Made by a program: the position numbers and the translations under genes
Source of the DNA: Pseudomonadota bacterium
GTDB lineage: Bacteria; Pseudomonadota; Gammaproteobacteria; Burkholderiales; Burkholderiaceae_E
Assembly (NCBI GenBank): GCA_023389175.1
Contig: JAEWEW010000068.1
Span: forward strand, 1 to 6,933
DNA: 6,933 nt
Direction: 5' to 3'
Notes under the pieces: model-generated
The model's input: only the letters and a program-made list of their open reading frames with translations
Database searches by the model: none
Told to the model about the DNA's origin: nothing
Shown: positions 1 through 5,537 of the stretch, piece after piece
How the letters are laid out: each line of letters begins with the position of its first letter
Position numbering within the stretch: position 1 is the first letter of the stretch

Positions 1-405
1 ACCCGCAACTGGCTGCGCTACGACGTTCCGGAACGATGGGTCAGGCGCGAGTGGCGCGGGCACTACCGGGGACAGAAGCAGATCTGGTTCCTGCTGCGGC
101 TGATCGGCCATGACAGCAACGTCTCGCTGCGCGCGTCGTCCCATCCGGAGTTCGACGCCTGGCGCTGGCACGAATACTGGATCCCGCTGGACTCGGTCAT
201 CGAGTTCAAGCGCGGCGTGTACGAGCAGGCGCTGACGGAACTGTCGCGCTTCCTGCGGCCGCCGCGCGGCAACGGCTCGATCCTCGGTGCCGGCAACCGC
301 ATCGACGGCGGCAACCTGCGCCTGCCCAGGGACGAGCTCTCGGAGCCCCTGCCCGCGCGCGATGCGGCACCCGGCGACGCGATCGGAGCTACGCCGGAGA
401 AGTAA
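1..405 (+). CDS. rppH: RNA pyrophosphohydrolase (Nudix), 3' part only
   Basis: This is the C-terminal 134 residues of RppH, the Nudix hydrolase that removes pyrophosphate from the 5' end of triphosphorylated mRNA and so opens it to RNase E decay in the cytoplasm. The frame is open from base 1 and stops with TAA at 403-405; the start codon and the Nudix box lie outside the window. Recognition rests on the run beginning TRNWLRYDVPERWVR, then GQKQIWFLLRL, SSHPEFDAWRWHEYW and FKRGVYEQAL, which follow the E. coli protein block for block (for example RNWLRY, GQKQKWFLL, PEFDGWRW and FKRDVY). After about residue 90 comes a tail of roughly 45 residues rich in Gly, Pro and charged residues, probably disordered and not conserved. 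Its last 17 bases overlap the end of the convergent LysR gene. The assignment is firm. Confidence 0.95.
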   Translation, partial: TRNWLRYDVPERWVRREWRGHYRGQKQIWFLLRLIGHDSNVSLRASSHPEFDAWRWHEYWIPLDSVIEFKRGVYEQALTELSRFLRPPRGNGSILGAGNRIDGGNLRLPRDELSEPLPARDAAPGDAIGATPEK

Positions 406-1396
406 CCGCTCGCCGGGGCCGGCGCGCTGGCGGAACCGGGCTCGGCGATGTGCCCGGCGCGTTGGTCGCCTGGAATTCGGCCGCAACCGATCTCACGGCA
501 TCGAGGAATTTCCTCACCACCGACGACGGATCGCCGAGTCGCGACGCGATGCTGAGCGACGCGCGCGGCAGCACGGCACCCTGCAGGCGCCGGTAGACCA
601 CGCCGTCCATGTGCATCCGTTGGAGCGACGACGGAACCAGCGAGATGCCGAGTCCGGCGGCCACGAGGCTCAGCGTCGAGGCGATCCGTGGTGCCAGCTG
701 GCTGGAGGCATCGAGGTTGCCCACCCGTGGGTTGAAGCCGGCCGCATGGCAGGCGGCGATGGTGGCATCGTACATGCCGGTACCGGGCGGCCCGTAGAGG
801 ATGATGGTCTCCGCGGCCAGCCGTTGCAGCGACAGCGCCGCCTCGCCGGCCTCGTGTGCGAGCGCATGGCCGCTCGGCAGCGCGACCACCATCGGCTCCT
901 GCAGCAGCAGGCTGATCCTGAGCGCGCCTGGATCGGCGAGCGCGGTCCTGATGAAGGCCACATCCAGTCGCTCGTTGCGCAGCCGCTCGATCAACTCGTT
1001 GCTGAGACACTCCTCGACCGTGAGCGAGACGTTCGGACAGGCCTCGCGAAAGGTCCGGATCGCACGCGGCACCAGCGGATGGAAGGGCGAGGTGGACGTG
1101 ACGCCGACGCAGAGCCGACCTTGCTCGCCGCGCGCCGTCCGCCGCGTCGTCTCGACGGCACGCTCCAGGTGCAGGAGCGTCGCCCGCGCCTCCGCAAGGA
1201 GCGCGCGCCCGGCGTCGGTCAACTCCACGCCGCGTGCCTTGCGGCGGAAGAGCTGCACGCCAAGCTCCTTTTCGATCGCCCGGATCTGCTGACTGAGCGG
1301 CGGCTGCTGCATGCCCAGCCGTTCGGCGGCCCGGGTGATGTGGCCTTCCTCGGCAACCGCGATGAAGTAGCGAAGATGCCTGAGCTCCATGGCCAT
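389..1396 (-). CDS. LysR-type transcriptional regulator
   Basis: A 335-residue LysR-family regulator. Residues 3-62 form the winged helix-turn-helix (MELRHLRYFIAVAEEGHITRAAERLG, then QQPPLSQQIRAIEKELGVQLFRR), very typical of the family and closest in style to the BenM/CatM branch. From about residue 93 to 305 is the periplasmic-binding-protein-like effector domain, with GRLCVGVTSTSPFHPLVPRA at its start and GLGISLVPSSL near 249-258. The last 25 residues are a Pro/Arg-rich tail beyond the usual domain end, and the final codons overlap the rppH stop. Two starts are possible: ATG at 1396-1394, or ATG at 1390-1388 (MELRHL), which many relatives use. Neither has a clear Shine-Dalgarno sequence. 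The gene is divergent from the Bug-type gene at 1519 and is probably its regulator, with a palindromic operator over its own start. The inducer is unknown; the neighbouring receptor suggests an organic acid. Confidence 0.93.
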   Translation of the reverse strand: MAMELRHLRYFIAVAEEGHITRAAERLGMQQPPLSQQIRAIEKELGVQLFRRKARGVELTDAGRALLAEARATLLHLERAVETTRRTARGEQGRLCVGVTSTSPFHPLVPRAIRTFREACPNVSLTVEECLSNELIERLRNERLDVAFIRTALADPGALRISLLLQEPMVVALPSGHALAHEAGEAALSLQRLAAETIILYGPPGTGMYDATIAACHAAGFNPRVGNLDASSQLAPRIASTLSLVAAGLGISLVPSSLQRMHMDGVVYRRLQGAVLPRASLSIASRLGDPSSVVRKFLDAVRSVAAEFQATNAPGTSPSPVPPARRPRRAVTSPA

Positions 1397-1411
1397 ATCG
1401 CGCCGATATGG
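1393..1411. promoter_or_regulatory. Probable LysR operator (perfect palindrome)
   Basis: CCATATCG-CGC-CGATATGG is a perfect 8-base inverted repeat around a 3-base centre. It contains the LysR-box signature T-N11-A (T1396, A1408) and reads ATAT-N7-ATAT, close to the ATAC-N7-GTAT consensus known for BenM/CatM. It overlaps the first codon of the LysR gene and lies downstream of that gene's likely promoter, which suits autorepression. Its centre at 1402 is about 65 bases upstream of the transcription start inferred for the divergent gene, the usual place of a LysR recognition site. Binding is inferred; the symmetry is seen. Confidence 0.6.
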
Positions 1412-1424
1412 ATTTTGGCTGCCG

Positions 1425-1460
1425 CATATTATGGCTCCCGACCCCCCGCATGGCTATGCT
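1425..1460 (+). promoter_or_regulatory. Candidate activator-dependent promoter of the Bug-type gene
   Basis: TATGCT at 1455-1460 is a plausible -10 (four of six matches). No good -35 lies 17 bases upstream (TGGCTC at 1432-1437), as expected for a LysR-activated promoter. Transcription would start near 1467. A second, imperfect palindrome CATA-T-TATG (1425-1433, centre 1429) would then sit near -38, where LysR activation sites are normally found, with the perfect palindrome near -65. The positions fit the family's architecture, but the -10 match is weak. Confidence 0.35.
1428..1456 (-). promoter_or_regulatory. Candidate promoter of the LysR gene
   Basis: On the minus strand TAGCCA (1456-1451, four of six matches to TTGACA) is followed after 17 bases by CATAAT (1433-1428, five of six matches to TATAAT). 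Transcription would start near 1421, giving a leader of about 25 bases before ATG 1396. The -10 lies in one of the few AT-rich patches of the window. This is a visual match only. Confidence 0.4.
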
Positions 1461-1505
1461 GTCACGCCAGCAGCGATCGCTTTCCGGTGACTCTCGCAAC
1501 CGATC

Positions 1506-1512
1506 AAGGAGG
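1506..1512 (+). promoter_or_regulatory. Strong Shine-Dalgarno fixing the Bug-type gene start
   Basis: AAGGAGG ends 6 bases before ATG 1519. It decides for that start over the longer open frame from 1408, which would place non-homologous residues before the signal peptide. Confidence 0.85.
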
Positions 1513-1518
1513 CACGTC

Positions 1519-2502
1519 ATGCGACTCATGCGCCGTCGGGTCCTCGGGTTCGCGCAGGCAGCGCTCGTACTTTCCGCAGTGCCCTCGGCCATCCGTGCCG
1601 AGGCCCGCTATCCCGCCAGGCCGGTGCGGATCATCGTGCCGTTTCCGCCCGGCGGCGGCACGGACATCCTGGCGCGCCTGGTCGCGCGCAAGCTCGGGGA
1701 GAAGCTCGGCCAGGAGTTCTTCGTCGAGAACATCCCGGGGGCCGGAGGCAACACCGGTGCCGGTCAGGCGGCGCGGGCAGCGCCGGACGGCCATACGGTC
1801 CTCTTCGTCTTCGGCTCCTTTGCCGTCAATCCCAGCCTCTTCGACAAGGTTCCCTACGACCCGGTGAAGGACTTCGAGCCGGTCACCCAGGCGGCAGCCA
1901 CGACGACAGTACTGATCGTCCATCCGTCGATACCGGCGGCGAGCGTGCGCGAGTTGGTGGACCATGTCCGTTCCACCCCGGGCCGCCACGGATACGCCAC
2001 CGGCGGCTTCGGCACGCAGCCGCACCTGACCGGCGAGCAGATGCGGGTGGCCCTTGGCCTGGACCTGGTGCACGTCCCCTTCGGCGGTGCCGCCCCGGCC
2101 ATGATCTCCGTGGTCGGCGGCCACACGCCGATCGGGTTCAGCTCAATGGCTGCGGCGCTGCCCCACATCCGGGAGGGCAAAGCCCGGGCGCTCGCCGTCA
2201 CCAGCCCGCGGCGCTCGCGGGCCCTGCCCGACGTTCCGACCATGGCCGAAGCCGGCCACCCGGGAATCGTGGGCGACAGCTGGGTCGGCGTGCTGGTGCC
2301 GGCCGGTACCCCTCACGGGATCGTCACCCTCCTCAACCGCGAGATCGTGGCGATCATCGCGCAGCCGGAGATGAGCGAGCGCCTTGCCACGCTGGGCTAT
2401 GAGCCGATCGCCGGGACGCCCGCCCAATTCGCCGAGCGACTCGCCGAGGAGACCCGGACCTGGCGCAAGGTGATCGCCGCCGCGGACATCAAGGCCCGGT
2501 AG
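1519..2502 (+). CDS. Bug/TctC-family tripartite tricarboxylate receptor protein
   Basis: A 327-residue periplasmic substrate-binding protein of the Bug (TctC) family, which captures small carboxylates and normally feeds TctA/TctB-type carriers. The N-terminus MRLMRRRVLGFAQAALVLSA is a signal peptide; the triple Arg followed by a modest hydrophobic stretch could be Sec or Tat. Cleavage is likely after A-E-A at residue 29. Family blocks follow: RPVRIIVPFPPGGGTDILAR from residue 34, VENIPGAGGNTGA (65-77), APDGHTV, VPYDPVKDFEPVTQ, VHVPFGG and LPDVPTMAEAG. Length is normal for the family. The start is fixed by the Shine-Dalgarno at 1506-1512. No TctA or TctB gene is in the window, so this is an orphan receptor, as is common in Burkholderiales, where such proteins can also act in sensing. 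A methyltransferase gene follows 20 bases later. Control by the divergent LysR protein is likely. The ligand is not predictable. Confidence 0.92.
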   Translation: MRLMRRRVLGFAQAALVLSAVPSAIRAEARYPARPVRIIVPFPPGGGTDILARLVARKLGEKLGQEFFVENIPGAGGNTGAGQAARAAPDGHTVLFVFGSFAVNPSLFDKVPYDPVKDFEPVTQAAATTTVLIVHPSIPAASVRELVDHVRSTPGRHGYATGGFGTQPHLTGEQMRVALGLDLVHVPFGGAAPAMISVVGGHTPIGFSSMAAALPHIREGKARALAVTSPRRSRALPDVPTMAEAGHPGIVGDSWVGVLVPAGTPHGIVTLLNREIVAIIAQPEMSERLATLGYEPIAGTPAQFAERLAEETRTWRKVIAAADIKAR

Positions 2503-2522
2503 CCTCGCCGAGAGCCCCGGCC

Positions 2523-3341
2523 GTGGACGAGAGCATCCGTCGGCACTACGGCAGCGAGCCGCGGCTCGCCGCCGAGATCCTTGCCCGGCTGGTCGCTGCC
2601 GGCAAGGATCCGTCCCGGCTAGGCATCGACGACCTGGCGCCGATCGACGAGTTCCACGTCCGCGGCCGCAAGGCCACCCTGGAGCTCGCGGACCGGATGG
2701 AGATCGATCCGCAGGCACGGGTGCTCGACCTCGGCAGCGGGCTCGGCGGGCCGGCCCGCACGCTGGCCAAGGTCTTCGGCTGCCAGGTGGTCGGCATCGA
2801 CCTGACGCCGGCGCTTTGCCAGGCGGCCGAGGCGATGTCGCGCTGGGTCGGGCTCGCCGGCAAGGTCCGCTTCAAGCAGGGGGACGCGACGACGTTCCGG
2901 GTCGAGCCACGATCATTTGACGCCGTCATGACGATTCACGCGGCAATGAACGTCGCCGCGAAGGACGCGATGTACGCAAGGGCGCACCGGGCGCTCAAGC
3001 CCGGATGCATCTTCGCGATCTACGACATACTGCAGGGCGAAGGGGGCGAGGTGCTGTATCCGGTGCCGTGGGCCCGCGATGCGTCCATCAGCCACCTCGC
3101 GACCACGGCGCAGATGCGCGGCCTGCTTCGCTCCTCGGGGTTCTGCATCCTCGACGAAATCGACTCGAGCGACGACAGCATGGCCTGGATGGCGCAGGCC
3201 GCGGCGCTGGCGGCGTCGGGACCGCCCCCGCTCGCCTTCCGCTCGTTTCTCGGCCCTGACCACCTGCAGATGGCGCGCAACCAGGTGCGCAACCTCGCCG
3301 AGCGACGGATCCGCACGGTCAGCTACATCTGCCGAAGGTGA
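2523..3341 (+). CDS. Class I SAM-dependent methyltransferase
   Basis: A 272-residue cytoplasmic methyltransferase with a Rossmann-type SAM fold. Motif I is VLDLGSGLGG (67-76), the SAM-ribose acidic residue is D93 in VVGIDLTP, the adenine-side acid is D121 in QGDATTF, motif II is FDAVMTIHAAMNV (132-144) and motif III is LKPGCIFAIYDI (159-169 region). The segment DEFHVRGRKATLELA before motif I and YPVPWA (179-184) after motif III resemble the sarcosine/dimethylglycine methyltransferase-like and UbiE-like group, which acts on small amines, quinones or polyketides, so the substrate is open. The start is taken as GTG 2523, 20 bases after the Bug-type stop, with a weak GAGAG at 2510-2514; the next in-frame Met (residue 59) would remove conserved sequence. 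Close spacing suggests co-transcription with the receptor gene. The fold is sure, the substrate unknown. Confidence 0.88.
   Translation: MDESIRRHYGSEPRLAAEILARLVAAGKDPSRLGIDDLAPIDEFHVRGRKATLELADRMEIDPQARVLDLGSGLGGPARTLAKVFGCQVVGIDLTPALCQAAEAMSRWVGLAGKVRFKQGDATTFRVEPRSFDAVMTIHAAMNVAAKDAMYARAHRALKPGCIFAIYDILQGEGGEVLYPVPWARDASISHLATTAQMRGLLRSSGFCILDEIDSSDDSMAWMAQAAALAASGPPPLAFRSFLGPDHLQMARNQVRNLAERRIRTVSYICRR
2576..2610. repeat. 10-base perfect inverted repeat inside the methyltransferase gene
   Basis: GATCCTTGCC (2576-2585) and GGCAAGGATC (2601-2610) are exact reverse complements around a 15-base spacer, covering roughly codons 18-30 of the methyltransferase. In mRNA it could fold into a 10-base-pair stem close to the start. 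It may be coincidence in coding sequence; the protein there reads EILARLVAAGKDP and is ordinary for the family. Confidence 0.5.
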
Positions 3342-3359
3342 GCCCGCCTGCAACGGGCT
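3341..3359 (+). terminator. Weak hairpin after the methyltransferase stop
   Basis: AGCCCG (3341-3346) and CGGGCT (3354-3359) pair around a 7-base loop and begin at the last base of the stop codon. No T-run follows, so it is not a textbook intrinsic terminator; it could pause polymerase or protect the 3' end between the two converging transcripts. Confidence 0.25.
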
Positions 3360-3420
3360 GCGACTGGCGCGTGGCCGTGCGCCGCGCCGCTGCAGCGGCC
3401 GGGAACGAGGCGCAGCCGGT

Positions 3421-3450
3421 CGCCTTGACTACGCCTTGACTACGCCTTGA
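3421..3450. repeat. 11-base tandem repeat, 2.7 copies
   Basis: The unit CGCCTTGACTA occurs at 3421-3431 and 3432-3442, followed by the partial copy CGCCTTGA at 3443-3450. It covers the last codons and stop of the D-2-hydroxyacid dehydrogenase and runs into the convergent gap. Each full unit carries CTA, that is, TAG on the minus strand. Because 11 is not a multiple of 3, the two TAGs lie in different frames, and both frames end in Lys-Ala-stop. Slipped-strand duplication is the likely origin. Confidence 0.8.
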
Positions 3451-4375
3451 ACGGCGTCAGCAACGGCTTGCCCGCGAAGAACGCGTCCACGTTGTCCGCG
3501 GTCAGGTCGCCCATCGCCTGACGGGTCTGCGCGGTGCCGCTGCCCTGGTGCGGCTGCAGCACCACCGTGTCCAGTGCCATCAGCTCGGCCGGCACGTTCG
3601 GCTCGTCCTCGAAGACATCGAGCGCGGCGCCGCCGAGCTTGCGCTCCACCAGCAGGCGCACCAGCGCCTTCTCGTCCACCACCGATCCCCGCGCGATGTT
3701 GACGAAGTGGCCCTGCGGACCCAGCGCCTCCAGCACCTGCGCGGACACCAGCCCGCGGGTGGCCGCGCCGCCAGGGCAGGCGGCGATCAGCACGTCGGCC
3801 CAGCTGGCGAGCGCGACCAGGTCGGGGAAGTACCGGTGCGCCACCGGCTTCTCCCGCGGCCCGTGGTAGGCGATCTCGGTCTTGAAGGCGGTACAGCGAT
3901 CCGCGATCGCCTGCCCGATGCGGCCCATGCCGACGATGCCGACCTTGCGCCCGGCGACTGCGGTGCCGAGCGGCAGCGATCCCTTCAGCCACTTGCCTGC
4001 CCGCACGAAGCGGTCCCCCTCCGCGACCCGGCGCAGCGATGCGATCATCAGCGCCACCGCGAGATCGGCCACGTCGTCGGTCAGCACATCCGGCGTGTTG
4101 GTGACCGCGATGCCATGGCTCGCGCAGTAGGCGGTGTCGATCGCGTCGACGCCGACGCCGAAGCAGCTCACCAGCTTCACCCCGGGCAGCTTCGCGAGCG
4201 TCGCGGCATCGATGCCGCGGCCGCCGCTGGTCACCACGACCCGCAGCTCCGGCGCGAGCGAGGCGATCAGCGCCTGCGGGTCCTTCGCCTCCCAAAGCCG
4301 ATGGGCCCGGTAGGTCTCCTCCAGGCGGCGCTGGGTGGGCGGATACAGCGGGCACATCAGCAGCACGGTATTCAT
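3440..4375 (-). CDS. D-2-hydroxyacid dehydrogenase (glyoxylate/hydroxypyruvate reductase-like)
   Basis: A 311-residue enzyme of the D-isomer-specific 2-hydroxyacid dehydrogenase family, which interconverts a 2-hydroxy acid and its 2-keto acid in the cytoplasm. The nucleotide site is VGIVGMGRIG (145-154, GxGxxG). The catalytic set is R229 in NIARGSVVDE, E258 in DVFEDEP and H276 in QPHQGSGT. The HQGSGT form and VTNTPDVLTDDVADLA (91-106) match the glyoxylate/hydroxypyruvate reductase branch. After the second beta strand the sequence is AYHGPREKP with no acidic residue, which in this family points to NADP(H). The start is ATG 4375 with a good GGAGGG at 4387-4382, 6 bases away. It is the last gene of a three-gene minus-strand cluster, separated from the Ldh2-type gene by 83 structured bases. 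An 11-base tandem repeat covers its stop codon. Family sure, substrate unknown. Confidence 0.92.
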   Translation of the reverse strand: MNTVLLMCPLYPPTQRRLEETYRAHRLWEAKDPQALIASLAPELRVVVTSGGRGIDAATLAKLPGVKLVSCFGVGVDAIDTAYCASHGIAVTNTPDVLTDDVADLAVALMIASLRRVAEGDRFVRAGKWLKGSLPLGTAVAGRKVGIVGMGRIGQAIADRCTAFKTEIAYHGPREKPVAHRYFPDLVALASWADVLIAACPGGAATRGLVSAQVLEALGPQGHFVNIARGSVVDEKALVRLLVERKLGGAALDVFEDEPNVPAELMALDTVVLQPHQGSGTAQTRQAMGDLTADNVDAFFAGKPLLTPFKA

Positions 4376-4388
4376 GGACTACCCTCCA

Positions 4389-4403
4389 GTCGCGAAGCGC
4401 GAC
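4389..4403 (-). promoter_or_regulatory. Hairpin next to the dehydrogenase ribosome binding site
   Basis: GTCGCG (4389-4394) and CGCGAC (4398-4403) pair perfectly around a 3-base loop. On the minus-strand mRNA the stem ends one base before the GGAGGG at 4387-4382. It could influence ribosome loading on the dehydrogenase gene. An 8-base palindrome CCTCGAGG (4409-4416), flanked by CCTCC and GGAGG arms (4406-4420), lies just upstream. Confidence 0.4.
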
Positions 4404-4419
4404 ATCCTCCTCGAGGGAG

Positions 4420-4458
4420 GCGAGCGCCGCCTTCGGGCGGCCGGGCGGCGGCGCTCGC
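4420..4458 (-). repeat. 12-base perfect inverted repeat between two dehydrogenase genes
   Basis: GCGAGCGCCGCC (4420-4431) and GGCGGCGCTCGC (4447-4458) are exact reverse complements around a 15-base loop. The stem begins directly after the stop codon of the Ldh2-type gene (TGA, 4461-4459). In RNA it would be a very stable GC-rich hairpin. No T-run follows on the minus strand, so it is more likely an mRNA-stabilising, processing or attenuating structure than an intrinsic terminator. A family of dispersed palindromic repeats is another possibility that one window cannot show. Confidence 0.7.
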
Positions 4459-5535
4459 TCATCTGTCGAGCGCTTCCGGTGGATCGATGCGATAGCGGGC
4501 GGTCCACGCGGCCAGCGCCGGCATGATCGCCGGGTGGAGCGCGACCCCCTGGGAAAGTTGCTCGGCCTTGCGCGCGAGCGCGCGCTCACCGGGCAGCCGC
4601 ACCGGCTGGCCTGGCACGCGCGAGGCGCTGCCGTGGCAGGCGTCGGTCAGCCAGTCGGTCTGCCAGGTGAACTCGGCCAGGCCGCCGAAGGCGGCTGGAT
4701 CCGAGATGCGCACCATCACCGTCGCGCCCCAGCCCTCGGGAACGTCGGCGCGGCCATAGCCTGCGAGCCCGCCGGTGAAGGCCTCCACCATCAGCAGCAG
4801 CCCGTAGCCCTTGTGGCCCGCGTCCAGGCCGCCGAGCGGCAGGATGGTGCCCGGCGGCGAAGTGAAGAGCACCGCCGGATCGTTGCTCGGCTGGCCGAGC
4901 GAATCCAGCCACCATTCGTGCTCGCCCTTCTGCTTCGCGGCGCGCATGCGGCTGGACAGGCCGTTGGTGGTCACCGACGACGACACGTCCACCATGATCG
5001 GATCATGCGAGGTCGGGATGCCGATCGCGATCGGGTTCGGCGTGAACACGGCCTGCGTGCCGCCGAACGGGGCGACGCTCGCCACCGCCGGATCGGAGCT
5101 GTAGATCTCCACCAGCAGGCCCGAGCGCGCGGACTTCTCCAGGTAGGCCGCGAGGCAGGCGATGTGATGGCTGCGCCGGATCACGACCGTGGCCACGCCG
5201 TGCTCGCGGGCACGCGGCGCTGCCCAGGCGATTGCCTGCCGCACCAGCCAGGGTCCGGGCAGCCGGTTGCCGTCCCAGGTGGCGACCGCCGCGCGCTGGC
5301 TCACCACCGTGGGCTCGCCGCTGCGGGTCATCGCTCCCTTGTCGAGCTCCGCGAGGTACGTCGCGAGCAGCGCGAGCCCGTGGGTGTCATGCCCGAGCAG
5401 GTCGCCCTCCACCAGCACCTCGGCGACGTCGCGGGCGACCGCCTCCGGCAGCCCGGCCGCGGCGAGCAGCCGCTCGGCGAAATCGGCGAGCGCCTCGACT
5501 TCGTAGCGCAGGCGCTCGATGGACGTGTCCGCCAT
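4459..5535 (-). CDS. Ldh2-family malate/L-lactate-type dehydrogenase
   Basis: A 358-residue NAD(P)-dependent oxidoreductase of the Ldh2/MDG family (malate, L-lactate, sulfolactate, ureidoglycolate and imine reductases), a fold unrelated to classical LDH. Family marks are GHDTHG (48-53) with the conserved His, RRSHHIACLAAY (120-131), GGTQAVFTPNPIAIGIPT (158-175), VDVSSSVTTNG (182-192) and GGLDAGHKGYGLLLMVEAFTGGLAG (235-259). In HIACLAAY the usual glycines after the His are replaced, which may reflect a changed active site. The start is ATG 5535 (MADTSIERL); an upstream ATG at 5595 lies within the SDR gene and adds non-family sequence. The SDR stop TGA and this ATG are separated by two bases (TGACGATG) with no visible Shine-Dalgarno, so translation is probably coupled. 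It is the middle gene of the cluster. Substrate unknown. Confidence 0.92.
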   Translation of the reverse strand: MADTSIERLRYEVEALADFAERLLAAAGLPEAVARDVAEVLVEGDLLGHDTHGLALLATYLAELDKGAMTRSGEPTVVSQRAAVATWDGNRLPGPWLVRQAIAWAAPRAREHGVATVVIRRSHHIACLAAYLEKSARSGLLVEIYSSDPAVASVAPFGGTQAVFTPNPIAIGIPTSHDPIMVDVSSSVTTNGLSSRMRAAKQKGEHEWWLDSLGQPSNDPAVLFTSPPGTILPLGGLDAGHKGYGLLLMVEAFTGGLAGYGRADVPEGWGATVMVRISDPAAFGGLAEFTWQTDWLTDACHGSASRVPGQPVRLPGERALARKAEQLSQGVALHPAIMPALAAWTARYRIDPPEALDR

Positions 5536-5537
5536 CG

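Noticed and set aside
1473..1480. GCGATCGC palindrome upstream of the Bug-type gene
   Set aside because: An isolated 8-base palindrome of this composition is expected by chance in GC-rich DNA, and it is not placed like an operator.
63..1592. Long open minus-strand frame of 509 codons across the LysR gene
   Set aside because: It is in another frame from the real LysR gene, has Arg/Ala-rich low-complexity translation without any family motif, and is a by-product of high GC content.
287..1867. Long open plus-strand frame of 526 codons antisense to the LysR gene
   Set aside because: Its translation is dominated by Arg, Ala and Pro and it runs across the LysR gene, the control region and the start of the Bug-type gene; no domain is recognisable.
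3386..3399. GCCGCTGCAGCGGC palindrome as a terminator for the minus-strand cluster
   Set aside because: It has no loop and no following T-run, so there is no real evidence that it ends transcription.
4379..4405. Eight-codon minus-strand mini-ORF (ATG 4405 to TAG 4381-4379) just before the dehydrogenase start
   Set aside because: An AGGAGG lies directly against the ATG with no spacing, too close for efficient initiation. The frame is the same as the dehydrogenase with one stop between, so it could be a leader peptide, but there is no support beyond position.
3548..4495. Plus-strand frame of 315 codons antisense to the D-2-hydroxyacid dehydrogenase
   Set aside because: The minus-strand frame carries all catalytic motifs; this one is His/Arg/Ala-rich and without motifs.
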